Of a stretch of 64,000 bases of DNA, positions 11,860 through 23,140 are shown in pieces. Under the pieces are notes generated by a model, which saw nothing but the letters and a program-made list of their open reading frames with translations, searched no databases and had not been told where the DNA came from. Position 1 is the first letter of the stretch, and each line of letters opens with the position of its first letter. This DNA comes from Lytechinus pictus (lineage: Eukaryota; Echinodermata; Echinoidea; Temnopleuroida; Toxopneustidae), in the NCBI RefSeq assembly GCF_037042905.1, contig NC_087259.1, forward strand, positions 17,091,501-17,155,500, in the 5' to 3' direction. The translations under genes and the position numbers were made by a program.

Positions 11860-13029
11860 CCGCGCACGTTTTCAAAGCGGAGGAATATTTTCTGATGTTT
11901 CTTTGGTGATTCGGCTTTAAAGCTAGTTTCGATTAAGTCGTTTTTTGACAAATATTACAATACTTTGCTAAACACTTTGCAAAAGAAACTGAATTGTGCA
12001 GTTTGATCATAAATAATAATAAATGTTTATGTAATTTTTAGAAACAAAACAAATGACATTTCAAACACATTTCGGTGAATAAGAAGCTTATGTTTTAATG
12101 ATATAGATAAGCACAAGTGTTTACATAAAAGTGTAATGAATAATAACACGTTACAGTTGACAAGTGAAAGAAGTATTGATACCATTTCCAAGTTATTAAC
12201 CCATTGTAATACTATGTGAAAGGAACCATTAGTACTTAATCAAGAGTCTAAATCTTTGTTGTTTAATTTTTGTTATTTGCTACAGGATTCACACACAGTT
12301 GTTGAATATATGCTACAAGCTAGCGCAACTACTGAGATGCTTCCAAGTATTAAAAGGAAGCTAACTTTAGAATACGCCTCCTTTGTGGCTATTATGACAA
12401 CGTGGTATATGCTGACACGGTCTTAACAGTTCTTCAACAACTTTGCTGTATATTATCAACGCAAGATGGCTGACACAAAGGCTCTGTGGGTTTCGAGGCG
12501 CAATCTGAAGGGACAATTGACGAGGACATTAACAGCTATTGTCAACCTCTCCAATGACTCTGCAGACAGGGACCTGGGAACGATTTTTTCAGTGGGGGTG
12601 CTGAAATCTCTCCTCAATGGTGGGGGTGACTGGACAGAATTGAGTTTTCCATAATTACACACACACACACACAATAGGGCACCACACACACACCCACACA
12701 AACACACACACATATATACACATATATATGACAGTCACTTCTTAGCTTTCTTCTTATAAAAGAACATATATATATAATTAGATAACTCGAGTGCAAAGCG
12801 CGAGCTATTTTTTTTTTTTGGGGGGGGATTTTATGTATTTTGTCCTGAAAATTGAACATTTTGAGCAATGTTTGTGGTCCTGAACAAGATGCGTATGTAA
12901 CAAATAATAACTGCGAACGTGATCAGCGCGAGCAGATAGTTTTATATACGCTCTGGCCTGATCGAAAGGGACGTGTTATACGGACTGTTTGCAGTTACCC
13001 ATTAAGACGATACATATATAAACAATCAC

Positions 13030-13750
13030 ATAATGCGAGCGCGAAGCGCGAGCGAAAACAAAATTGAGATTTCAGACCAAAAAACGAGACATTCTAAGCA
13101 CTTTTCTAATCATGAAGAGGATAGGTATATAACTATACAATTGATGCGAGCGCGAGCGGAAATAAAAATGAGATATCAGACCTAAAAACGGGACATCTTG
13201 AGCACTTTTCCAATTATGAACAGGATAGGTATATAACTATACAATTGATGCGAGCGCGAAGCGCGAGCGGAAACAAAAATGAGATTTCAGGCCAAAAAAC
13301 GAGATATTCTAAGCATTTTTCTAATCATGAAGAAGATAGGTATATAACTATACAATTGATGCGAGCGCGAAGCGCGAGCGGAAATAAAAATGAGATTTCA
13401 GACCTAAAAACGGGACATCTTGAGCACTTTTCTAATTATGAACAGGATAGGTATATAACTATACAATTGATGCGAGCGCGAAGCGCGAGCGGAAACAAAA
13501 TTGAGATTTCAGGCCAAAAAACGAGATATTCTAAGCATTTTTCTAATCATGAAGAAGATAGGTATATAACTATACAATTGATGCGAGCGCGAAGCGCGAG
13601 CGGAAATAAAAATGAGATTTCAGACCTAAAAACAGGACATCTTAAGCACTTTTCTAATCATGAACAGGATAGGTATATAACTATACAATTGATGCGAGCG
13701 CAAAGCGCGAGCGGAAACAAAATTGAGATTTCAGACCTATAAACGGGACA
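13030..13750 (+). repeat. 111-bp tandem repeats carrying GCGAGCGCGAAGCGCGAGC
   Basis: About six units alternate between two slightly different versions. Each contains GCGAGCGCGAAGCGCGAGC, GAGATTTCAGACC, a TTCTAATCATGAA block and GATAGGTATATAACTATAC. The unit length divides by three, so a 165-residue frame (13245-13742) of 37-residue repeats stays open. Copy 1 of the element has a shorter, degenerate version of the same frame (5846-6115). I regard this as a minisatellite whose openness follows from unit length, not as a gene. Confidence 0.8.
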
Positions 13751-14257
13751 TTCTATTCATGTTTTGTAAATCAAGATAATGATGGGTAGTTGGATATATT
13801 TTGACATTAATAATATGAGCGCGAAGCGCGAGCAGATTTTTTTTTTATATTATGATCTGAAATTCAGCACTGAATGTAATATGGTTTGAAAAGATAAAGA
13901 AAAATCAGACGAACAAAAGAATAAAGGAATATCAAAGTTATTGCATTTTAAAGATTAGCATTATTCCGGTGAAACAGTTTTAAGTATGTCTTCATCAATA
14001 TTTAATGAGCAAACTGATGATGTTATATCCCCACTTGTTCTTTTGAATTTTATTATATAGAATTAGGTTTATTCATTATTTTCCCTTGAAGAACCAAAAA
14101 CAGTTGAATTGACAACTGATTTAGTCTATTAGATATTCTTTGCTGCATCTTATTTCATTATAAGGGAGACATATCATTCACACTGGTATGAAAAAATGAA
14201 ACAATTTTGATTCCATGTAATAACACAAGAATCAGGATGGTGGGGATGTGACATTTT

Positions 14258-14560
14258 CAACCCACATGGGCGGAAATCCCAGAGGAGACAGGGGGGCAAT
14301 ATCAAATTTTGGTCTTTCATGATGGAGAAAAATACATAACTTTACAAACGAAATAATACATATATGTTAGACTAAATGACCTTACATTTTGGGTGAAAAC
14401 CTTTTTTTTCATGAGGGGGGGGGGGGGGCTTGTCAAATTTTGTTAGAGTTAAAATGACCTTACATTTAGGGTGATAACCTTTTTTTTTTTTGCTTGTCAA
14501 ATTTTACAGGCCCTCGTCCCCCCTACCTTTGGGGACAGATTTCCGCCCATGTCAACCCAC
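14258..14560. mobile_element. Small nested element with 8-bp target duplication
   Basis: Compared with copy 1 of the host element, a 287-bp block (14266-14552) is extra. It starts ATGGGCGGAAATC and ends GATTTCCGCCCATGT, inverted repeats. It is flanked by CAACCCAC on both sides (14258-14265 and 14553-14560). The empty site in copy 1 (about 6552-6566) reads straight through. It is non-coding, and the 8-bp duplication suggests hAT. This is the third nesting level within the BEL element. Confidence 0.85.
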
Positions 14561-16595
14561 CTATAAAATATTCTTGATGGCATGCATATCACCATTTTCA
14601 TAAAATATTGCTTAACTTTAACATTAAATAACTTAACTATTTGTCATCAGATTTTCATAAAATCTATTTATTTTTGATAAAATGTATTTGATATAAATAT
14701 TTTCAGCCCGGAGTACCCCCCCCCCCCAAACAAGCTGCGTATCTGAATAAACATGCGTGCGCGTGTTTAGAGTTAAAACTAGTTTCTAGGCATTCTAAAT
14801 ACATTTGTTATTATAAAAATCAATAATGCGAGCGCGAAGCGCGAGCAGAAAATATTTGATATTCCGATCTGAAAAAAGGTGAATTTAAACACTATTTTAT
14901 GTTAAGTACTGTGTCGGAAAATTCTGAAGGGCAGGGGGGGGGGGTTCTACAAAACGTCGTTCATTTTTATTACATTTCTGTCATTTATCATACCTACAAC
15001 TAGCTTTCCAGGAAGTGCTGCCTACGGAAAATAACACATGCAGCACCCCCGGGCAGCAGCCCCAAATTTTGGGGGTGCTTCACCACCAGCACCCCGCTTC
15101 CCAAGGCCATGGGGCAGGGCGAAAAAGACTGTGAAATTTGATTTCTATTGTCTGACTTGTAATAGTTTATACAAAACACGGGCGGTGGGTCGCGCGCATA
15201 CTTGATTCGACATAAAACCTGGAAGTTTTAAGTCCAACCCTGGTCCAACCACACCCATATCCCATATGTCCCTCCCTGCTATCGAGTAGGGTGTAAACTA
15301 CTATGGTTATCACGTGTCGCGCGCGACCACGTCTGTATCGGAATGCCGGAGCATGATTGAGTCGCGTTATAGGCCTAGGAGGGATGTTATTGGAATATGT
15401 GAAAGACTATGTAAATGATTTGCGATTGTCGGATGTAATAATTATGTACATTATAACATATTTAAAAAATACAGGGGGATTTCGTGGGGGTGCTGCCTAT
15501 GGAAAATAATACACGCAGCACCCCCAGGGAAATTTCTGGGGGTGCTTCAGCACCCCCAGCACCCCCGCTTCCCAGGTCCCTGTCTGCAGATACTAGTCTC
15601 CTCAAGCAGTACATCGACAAGGCCGAGGAACAGTTCGCAAGGGTAGAAGAGACGCACGCAGAGCTTGTACAGGTAATAGAGAACGACGTTGAATTTGAAG
15701 CAGAGGAAACCTGGATGGTCAACTGTGAGGCAGACTTTGTCCAGAAGATTAATGATGGTAGGAAAATCCTCAGCAAACAGCTGTCGCCATCATCAATCAA
15801 CCAAGCATCCAATCAACAGTCAACTACTCCTCCAAGCTCTCCTGCTCCTACCTCTTGGAATCAATCTGCAGGTGCCTGTGCTCCCAGGATGGCGAGACTT
15901 AAATTCCCAACATTCAATGGAGATATCAGGGAATATCAGAGATTCAAGGAAATGTTCCAACGTTGTACGAAGGAACTGTCGGAGATTGAATGTTTCTTCC
16001 AGTTGTCAGAATCAATGATGTCTCAGAAGGAAAGAAACTTGGTCGAAAGCTGTTCGAGTGTAGCAAGAGCATGGGAGATGCTAGACCAACGCTTTGATGA
16101 CAAAGACCGAGTAGTTGACAGACTGCTACAGGATTTGGATAGTCTCAGGCCATATGAGAGTAAAGGAAAGGTTAATCTTCCTGCAATGGCAAACTTCATC
16201 CAGGTTCTTCAGAATTTTGAATGCCAAGCAGAGACGATTGGTTTAGCAGGTGAGATGAATAGCAGGATTATGCTGAGCCAAATCAAGTTGAAGCTCCCAG
16301 AGGAACATATGATTCTGTATTACAAAAGTGTTCGCGATGACAATACTGATGATTCCCTCTCAGGACTCAGCAAATGGCTATATCAACAGCACATCCTAAT
16401 TGAGAAATCAAAATCTACTACATCTGAAAGCTTGGAACCTACAAAGAGAGTTTCAAAGTCCTTCAACGCAGCCATGTCGAGGGAGGATACATCACTGCAC
16501 GCATCCCAAAGTGCCCTCTGCACCCAAAGACCTCATCTCATTATCTGAAAACATGCAATAAATTCAGGTCCCTTGCGCTAAAGGAGAAATTTGAT

Positions 16596-19500
16596 GTGAT
16601 GAAGTCTAACAACATCTGCTTCAGGTGTGGCCATAATAACTGTATCTCAGGCAAGCCACCTTATGACCACAGTAAGTGCCAGTTCAGGTCACCATGTCGA
16701 GTCCAGATGTGTGGTAGTGATGAGCACTTTCCCGCCATTTGTACCAAAGCCCATGATGATGCCAGATATCAGAGTCGAAGAGTCAGTGCTAATCAAGAAG
16801 ACATTTTGAGACCCATGCAATCCAACAGCTCAGTTCAATCTTCTACAAGCACAGAAGTAGGGAAACCGCAGGCTACCTTACCAACTGTGATGGGTTTTCT
16901 GCGATGTGGTAACAAACGACACCCTGTACGCATCCTGATAGATGGGGGTAGTCAGGCCACCCTCGTAAGAACAGGAATCTTTCCCAGAATTGATGGCGAC
17001 TGTTACCAGGACCATGACCTGAGCCTTGTAGGTGGAAGCATCATCAAACGCAAGCTGAGGATCCTGGCATGTGAAATCGAGGATAGCCAAGGAAATTGTT
17101 CATGTCCCTTGAGAGCCATTGAGATCGAGAAACCCTGTGGAGATATACCTGTCATTACTCCTGAGCAGCTGAAATCCTATGACCACTTGACAGGTGTAAA
17201 TATTGATGAAGCCTCATCACCAGTAATTGATATATTACTTGGAGTGGACAATACTCACCTTATGGTCTGGGAGGAATATATCAGAGGAGGCAGACCCGAT
17301 GAACCAGTTGCGGTAAGATGTCCCCTAGGTTGGTTTATTCAAGGAGGTCCATCTAACACAGCACCACTTCTTAACTACGTTAACGTGGTCGCTTCAGGAT
17401 CCCTAGAGGAGTTCATTGGACTCGAGACGGCTGGCTTGGAACCCAGGAAATGCAAGTGCATTTCTGATGATGAGAAAGGAGCTACTGAATCCATGATGAA
17501 GAGTGTCAATCAACTACCAGATGGTTCTTATGAGATCCGCTTACCCTGGAAGCGATCTCCAGAAGGGTTACCAGATAACTATGAGTACGCTGTAAAGAGA
17601 CAGAAGAGCCTTGAGAACCAGTTCAGAAATCGCCCAAAGGAGTGGGAGGTCTACTGTCGGCAAATGAAGGATCAACTGGAAAGGGGTGTCTCTCGGCTAG
17701 TGACGCAGGATGAGTTGCAACAAGACAGGGAAACAGGGAACAAGATGTGGTTCCTTCCACACTTCGCAGTTGTCAAAGACTCAAAAACCACTCCAGTCCG
17801 TGTTGTATATGACGGTAAGGCGAAATTTCAAGGACATTCCCTGAATGATTATCTTATCAAAGGAGAGAACGTCAACTCAAATCTGTTTGAGGTAGCCCTC
17901 CGGTTCCGTGAAAATGAAGTGGGCGTGATCGCTGACATTTCAAAGATGTTCCAGGCGATCAAGATTCCCCCAGATGATGCTAGATTCCACAGATTTGTGT
18001 TTAGAGAAAATCCAAATCACCCAATGCAAGTTTATGAACTGAGGACCGTTACATTTGGGGACAAGCCCTCCCCTACTGCAGCAATAGTCACTCTCAGACA
18101 TGTGGCTAGTGAACATGCACCGGATGATGACAAACTACAGAAAGTAATCACGGAGCAATTCTATATGGACGACCTGAATGAGTCAGTCAGGAACACTGAG
18201 GAAGCTCTGGAGCTGAAGTATAAATTGACGGACACGCTGAAGAAGGGAAACTTCAACATAAGGAAGTGGCAATCTAATGTCAAAAAATGTGATGAGACAG
18301 AAAACACTGAAACTGCTACAGTTCTTGGAACCAGTTGGGATCTATCTAAGGATACACTGAGCGTGAAGAAGGTCAAACCCTCTGACGATACTACCCTGAC
18401 CAAACGGAAGATTCTTGCTCAAACGGCATCCTATTACGATGTTTTTGGAATGCTTTCTGGTCTGTTGGTACGCCCCAAGATTCTTCTTCAAATGTTATGG
18501 CAAATAGACCTTGACTGGGACTCCCCAATTGACAAAGGCAGTGAATTGTATGCCATGATGAGTAAGATTAACAGAGACCTTGACAAAATGGATGGCATTG
18601 AGATTCCAAGATGTCTGATACCGGAGCCTTACAGGGGAAAGAGACCTCTACCTACATCATATATGCATGGTTTTAGCGATGCATCGGAGGACGCTATGGG
18701 TTTCGCAGTTTGGCTGAGATGGTCCCATACTGACAGTCAACAAGCTCATTTATCCTTTGTCTGTGCCAGGTCTAGGGTGACGCCACTAAATCAAACAAGT
18801 ATGCCTCGGAAGGAGTTACAAGCTCTTCTCCTTCTATCCAGATTGATGTACACCATCCGAAGTGCTCTACGCCTCAACATAGAAGGATGGAAGATATGGA
18901 CAGACAGCATGACGGTGATAAGTTGGCTAAGAGGACAATCGAAAACCTTCCGCTCATATGTTGTCCATCGAGTTGGTGAGATCACTTCTGAATTTGACCC
19001 CTACAGTGATATCGCCTACGTTCCCACAGATGAAAATGCAGCTGATCTCATTTCTAGAGGAGGCGATGTCACAGACATGCAGGAGGTCATTGATGGACCA
19101 GGATTCTTGAGATTACCTCCTCAATCATGGCCGAAGACACCTGAAAACATTCCCGTCAAACCAGGAGATCCTGAACGGAAGAAATTTCACTCCCGAAACA
19201 GCAAGACTTTCGCATTATCTGTGAATGCTGTGTCCAAGAATTCTCCAATTGTTGATGCAACCAAATTCTCTAGTTGGTCTAGACTCCAGATGGTCACGGC
19301 CAGGGTGTTATCCATCAAGGAGCTTCCACTGAATCAATGGCTGAAGCAACTCATCCGGCAGATCTCTGAATGGCCATCCCAAAGAATGATCAAGGAAGCA
19401 GAGCTATATTGGGTCAGGCAAGCACAGAAAGGGATAGATTTCCAAGATCCCAATATACAGAAACTCAGTCCATTCTTTGATGAGGACCAACAGGTGTATC

Positions 19501-19679
19501 GTGTTGGCGGACGTCTTGGTAGGGCCCCTTTGTCGTATGATGTTCGCCATCCTTATCTTCTGCCAAAGAATAGCCACATTAGCTTCCTCCTTGTACGTGA
19601 TAGACATCTACATGCCCTTCATGGTGCCATGGTGGTCATTTGCGGACTGCGAATGAGGTCAGGAAGAGGTATTGGATAG
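16596..19679 (+). pseudogene. BEL/Pao gag end, protease, reverse transcriptase and RNase H
   Basis: This long frame of about 1027 residues begins in the gag zinc-binding region (NNICFRCGHNNC, CRVQMCGSDEHFPAIC). A retropepsin-like site ILIDGGSQATLV has its Asp codon at 16941. Reverse transcriptase follows (VVYDGKAKFQGHSLNDYL, ADISKMFQAIKI, FGDKPSPTAA, YMDD at 18162-18173). RNase H follows that (HGFSDASEDAMGFAVW, MPRKELQALLLL, IWTDSMTVISWL) and then a zinc-binding HALHG segment leading to integrase. The protease motif has DGG rather than the more usual DSG or DTG. The frame runs off near 19640 into IleCysGly... and stops at 19679, a frameshift before the integrase core. It lies in another frame from gag, so the copy cannot make a normal polyprotein. 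Confidence 0.92.
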
Positions 19680-20671
19680 TAGGCGACATGAACATCGCAC
19701 GACGTGTTGTTCGTTGTTGCATCCCTTGCAGACGATATAGAGGAAGACCGGCACACCAGAGAATGGCCGATTTACCAGAGTTCCGGATCAGCCCTTGTTC
19801 TCCACCCTTCAAGACCACCTTGGTAGACTATCTAGGCCCAGTAATGGTGAAACTGAATCGTAATACCACGACCAAAGGATACTGTGCTTTATTCACATGT
19901 GCAGTTACCAGGGCTGTCCAATTGACTGTTGTCCAGGACCTCTCAACTCAGGCTTTCCTTCAAGCCTTGGAAAGGTTTGTCAGTGTTAGAGGAGCACCTG
20001 CCATGATGGTTAGTGACAATGCCATTTGTTTCCGAGGGGCTGACAATACAATCAATGAACTGAATCTTAAACTCAACCAAACACAGGTCCGTGAGCACTG
20101 TCAACGTTTCAAAATCGAGTGGAAGTTCGGACCACCAGGAGGACCTCACCACCAAGGAGCGGTTGAGCGCATAGTCCAGGAAGTAAAGAAAGCTATGCGG
20201 CATCTTGTGAAGGCGGATCGTCTAACCTTTGTGGAATGGGAGACCATCTTCTGCAGGATCTCAGGTCTCATCAATAGCCGCCCCCTGACTGCGATGTCTT
20301 CCTCACCCATGGACCATCCTCCAATTACCCCCAATCATTTTCTTATTGGTAGAGGGGAATTGACCTGTCCAGACATCCCTTGTGAAGACTACAAATGAGA
20401 TCCACGCAAACGTAGAGAACTTTGCAATAAAATGGTGGACGGGTTTTGGCATAGATGGCTTGGCTACATCCACAAGTTGACGCCACGTCAGAAGTGGCAA
20501 CATTCTGCAGAGAACATAGAGAAGAACGATATTGTCCTTGTCATCGGTGATGACAAAAGACGTGGGTCTTGGAAGATGGCCGAAGTAGTAGACACCAAAC
20601 CTGGACAAGATGGACTGGTAAGAATTGTTGAAGTGAAGTTTGCAGACGGCACATGGGCATTTTCACGGTAA
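19640..20671 (+). pseudogene. BEL/Pao integrase and C-terminal domain
   Basis: After the frameshift the frame reads through RKRYWIVGD and a zinc-type CCIPCRRYRG segment into the integrase core. Catalytic acids are seen in VDYLGP (codon 19826), VSDNAICF (20015) and HHQGAVERIVQ (20165); the last two are 49 residues apart. Then follow INSRPLTA and TPNHFLIGRG. An in-frame TGA at 20396 interrupts it. The same frame continues with the WHRWLGYIH / GSWKMAEVVDTKPG domain typical of the BEL C-terminus and stops at 20669-20671. Integrase inserts the cDNA into host chromatin; here it is broken. Confidence 0.9.
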
Positions 20672-21281
20672 CTGACATTACACGGCACAATGTTTTCACA
20701 CCTTCCATTGTGTGTATCTCTAAAACAACAAATGATGGGAGCTTGCTTTTGATAGAGTTAATAAAGTGAACCTTGCTGTATACTCTGATACTAAGTTTTC
20801 CTATGTAACCACATTTTTTTACGCATCAGCAAGCAAAAATGTGTCGGTAACTGACATTACGCAAAAGGACATGCAATTTCAGGGTGTTCATTAAAATTGA
20901 AATATCTCATGTCCCTGAGTAGATAGAGAAATAATTTGAATATGTAAATATACCTCCGTTACTAGGTTAAGATGTGTCAAAATATTAAACAATTCGTTTT
21001 TGTCTTTTGGGGACTATGATAATTTTTCCACAACCATGCTGGTAACTGACATTACGGTAACTGACATTACACTTAATTTGCCATTGAGATAACACATGGA
21101 AGTCAAATGTGTGGAATCATTGCATTTTATCTTCTGTGCTGGGCTTCACATGAAAGTGAGCTTGATGTGGAAGTATACCCGAGTTTTTAGGAACATTTCA
21201 ATGAAAAAAACTTTTTCTTTTTCTTAATTCCTTTCTTTGATTTGAACATTTTTATCATTACTTGTCGGTAACTGACAATAC
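20667..21281 (+). repeat. Interspersed 15-mer GGTAACTGACATTAC, left group
   Basis: Exact copies lie at 20667-20681, 20846-20860, 21041-21055 and 21056-21070, with a variant (GGTAACTGACAATAC) at 21267-21281. The first overlaps the pol stop codon. Spacing is irregular (~180, ~195, 0, ~210 bases). The outer GTAA and TTAC are inverted complements. The sequence between copies is not repetitive. The same 15-mer reappears at 29478-29705 beyond the large insertion. Confidence 0.85.
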
Positions 21282-21424
21282 ACATTAACATTACCCAGTG
21301 CTATATGATTTTCAGAGGCATAATTTTCTTGGTACTTATATGTAAGGCTTTTTAAAATCATAAGAGTTTCATAATACTTCACATTTTTAATAATCAAAAG
21401 ATAAGAAATGTATGTTTTACTTAC

Positions 21425-21505
21425 CCGGGGGGCGCGTTTCCGTTTTACACCCTGGCGAAGGCATTTTCCGCAAAAATAGCCACAAAGCGACTAGTGAAGA
21501 GTCTA
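21425..21505 (+). repeat. Inverted copy pair, left member (mate at 27808-27888)
   Basis: The ~80 bases including GCGTTTCCGTTTTACACCCT and TAGCCACAAAGCGACTAGTG occur as a near-perfect reverse complement at 27808-27888. Both lie at edges of the block that splits the BEL 3' region, and each abuts a CCCGGG-type G or C run. They may be ends of one composite insertion or two copies of an unrecognised repeat. Confidence 0.75.
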
Positions 21506-21840
21506 CACACGTCGCTGGTTGCAGCGTGCGACACAGGCGAGCCCCACACCACCGGATGCAATATGCACAGTTACTGATCAGAGCATAGAGTTCCTCGGCA
21601 CTTCATGTACAGAGAGCAGTCATATGAGTAAAATCCGAACATGCTTTTGCAGTTACGTTTTTTTTTGAAAAGTTATGAAAAAGTTTTTTTTTTCTAAATA
21701 TAAATTATCAACTAAATGAATAGAATGACAGACAAAATAAAAATAAACAGATACATATAATAGAAAGAAAATTGAAGTTTGATGGATTGATACACTTAGA
21801 TGCCGAAAGATAGATATAGAAGACTGATAAATAGATAGAG
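21506..21840. other. Non-coding spacer
   Basis: A GC-richer stretch to about 21600 is followed by AT-rich sequence leading into the GATA satellite. No gene is visible. Confidence 0.4.
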
Positions 21841-21942
21841 ACATAGATAGATAGATATATAGATAGATAGATAGATAGATAGATATATGGACGGATAAAG
21901 AGAAATAGAGAGAGAGAAAAAAAGACAGACAGATGGATAGAT

Positions 21943-21973
<31 letters not shown>

Positions 21974-22475
21974 TAGAGAATCTGAGAGATATATAGATGT
22001 TAGATAGATAGATAAAGAATGAGAGAGACAGAGAAGATAGATAAATTAACAGATAAATAGAAACTGTAGTTACATAGATAGCTAGATAAATAGATAGATA
22101 GAAGATAGATCGAGAGAAATAGAGAAAGACAGACAGACGGATAGATAGATAGAGGGGGGGGGGGGAGAGAGATAGAGAATTTGAGAGATAGGTACATGTT
22201 AGATAGATAGATAGATAGATAAAGAAAGAATGAGAGAGACAGAGAAGATAGATAAATTAACAGATAGATAGATACTGTAGTTACATAGATAGATAAATAG
22301 ATAAAAGATAGATAGATAGATATATATGGACGGAAAAAGAGAAATAGAGAAAGAGAGAAAAAAAGACAGACAGAGGGATAGATAGATAGAGGGAGAGAGA
22401 GATAGAGAATTTGAAAGATAGATAGATGTTAGATATATATATATAGATAGATAGATAAATAGATAGATAGATAGG

Positions 22476-22534
<59 letters not shown>

Positions 22535-22951
22535 AGAATGAGAGAGACAGAGAAGATAGACAAATTAACAGATAGATAGATACTGTAGTTACATAGATAG
22601 ATAGATAAATAGATAGATAGAAGATAGATAGATAGATAGATAGAGAGAAATAGAGAAAGACAGACAGATGGATAGATAGAGAGAGAGAGGGAGAGAGAGA
22701 GACATAGAGAATTTGAGAGATACGGTAGATGTTAGATGGATAGATAGATAAAGAATGAGAGAGACAGAGAAGATATACAAATTAACAAATATATAGATAC
22801 TGTAGTTACATAGATAGATAAATAGATAGAAGATAGATAGATAGATAGATAGATGGGGGAGAGAACTTGAGAGAGGGAGAGATGTTATAGATAGATAGAT
22901 ATATATGGACGGAAAAAGAGAAATAGAGAAAGAGAGAAAACAAGACAGATG

Positions 22952-22993
<42 letters not shown>

Positions 22994-23004
22994 GGGAGAG
23001 AGAT

Positions 23005-23035
<31 letters not shown>

Positions 23036-23140
23036 TAGATAGATAAAGAATGAGAGAGACAGAGAAGATTAACAGATAGATAGATACTGTAGTTACATAG
23101 ATAGATAGAGATAGAATTTGAGAAATAGATAAAATAAATA
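21841..23140. repeat. GATA-rich satellite with higher-order units
   Basis: Runs of GATA alternate with GAGAGA, GACAGACAGATGG and ACTGTAGTTACATAGATA blocks. The larger pattern (GATAAAGAATGAGAGAGACAG, AAATTAACAGATAGATA, ACTGTAGTTACATAGA) recurs every ~200-300 bases. The reverse-strand frames rich in Ser, Leu, Tyr and Ile are products of the repeat, not genes. The array is interrupted by the TA-flanked element at 23143-25224 and resumes afterwards. Confidence 0.9.

Larger units (their letters stand above)
12559..15590. mobile_element. hAT-like non-autonomous element, copy 2, inside gag
   Basis: The element proper is 12567-15582, with the same ends as copy 1 (CAGGGACCTGGGAACG ... TTCCCAGGTCCCTG). 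It is flanked by a perfect 8-bp duplication TCTGCAGA (12559-12566 and 15583-15590). It is about 740 bp longer than copy 1, owing to an expanded 111-bp tandem array (about 13030-13750) and the small nested element at 14266-14552. No transposase is encoded. Its right end supplies an open frame with an ATG at 15499 that reads into gag. Confidence 0.92.
12466..16548 (+). pseudogene. BEL/Pao gag, split by a hAT-like element
   Basis: The reading frame starts ATGGCTGACACAAAG and its first ~34 residues (RRNLKGQLTRTL, NLSNDSAD) are typical of BEL gag N-termini. It is cut at 12566 by the hAT-like element and resumes at 15583 in the duplicated TCTGCAGA target (SADTSLLKQYIDKAEEQF). The rest has the gag features LKFPTFNGDIREYQRFKEMF, LVESCSSVARAWEMLDQRF and LSQIKLKLPEEH. 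The frame then shifts near 16505. In the next frame a Cys-His cluster (KCPLHPKTSSHYLKTC) continues into the pol reading frame. A nucleocapsid-like role is inferred from the family. Confidence 0.85.

Noticed and set aside
11466-12290. AAGGTACGT to TTTGCTACAG as an intron in the BEL leader
   Set aside because: Splice-like at both ends but unsupported; AT-rich DNA often offers such pairs, and the donor lies in the LTR.
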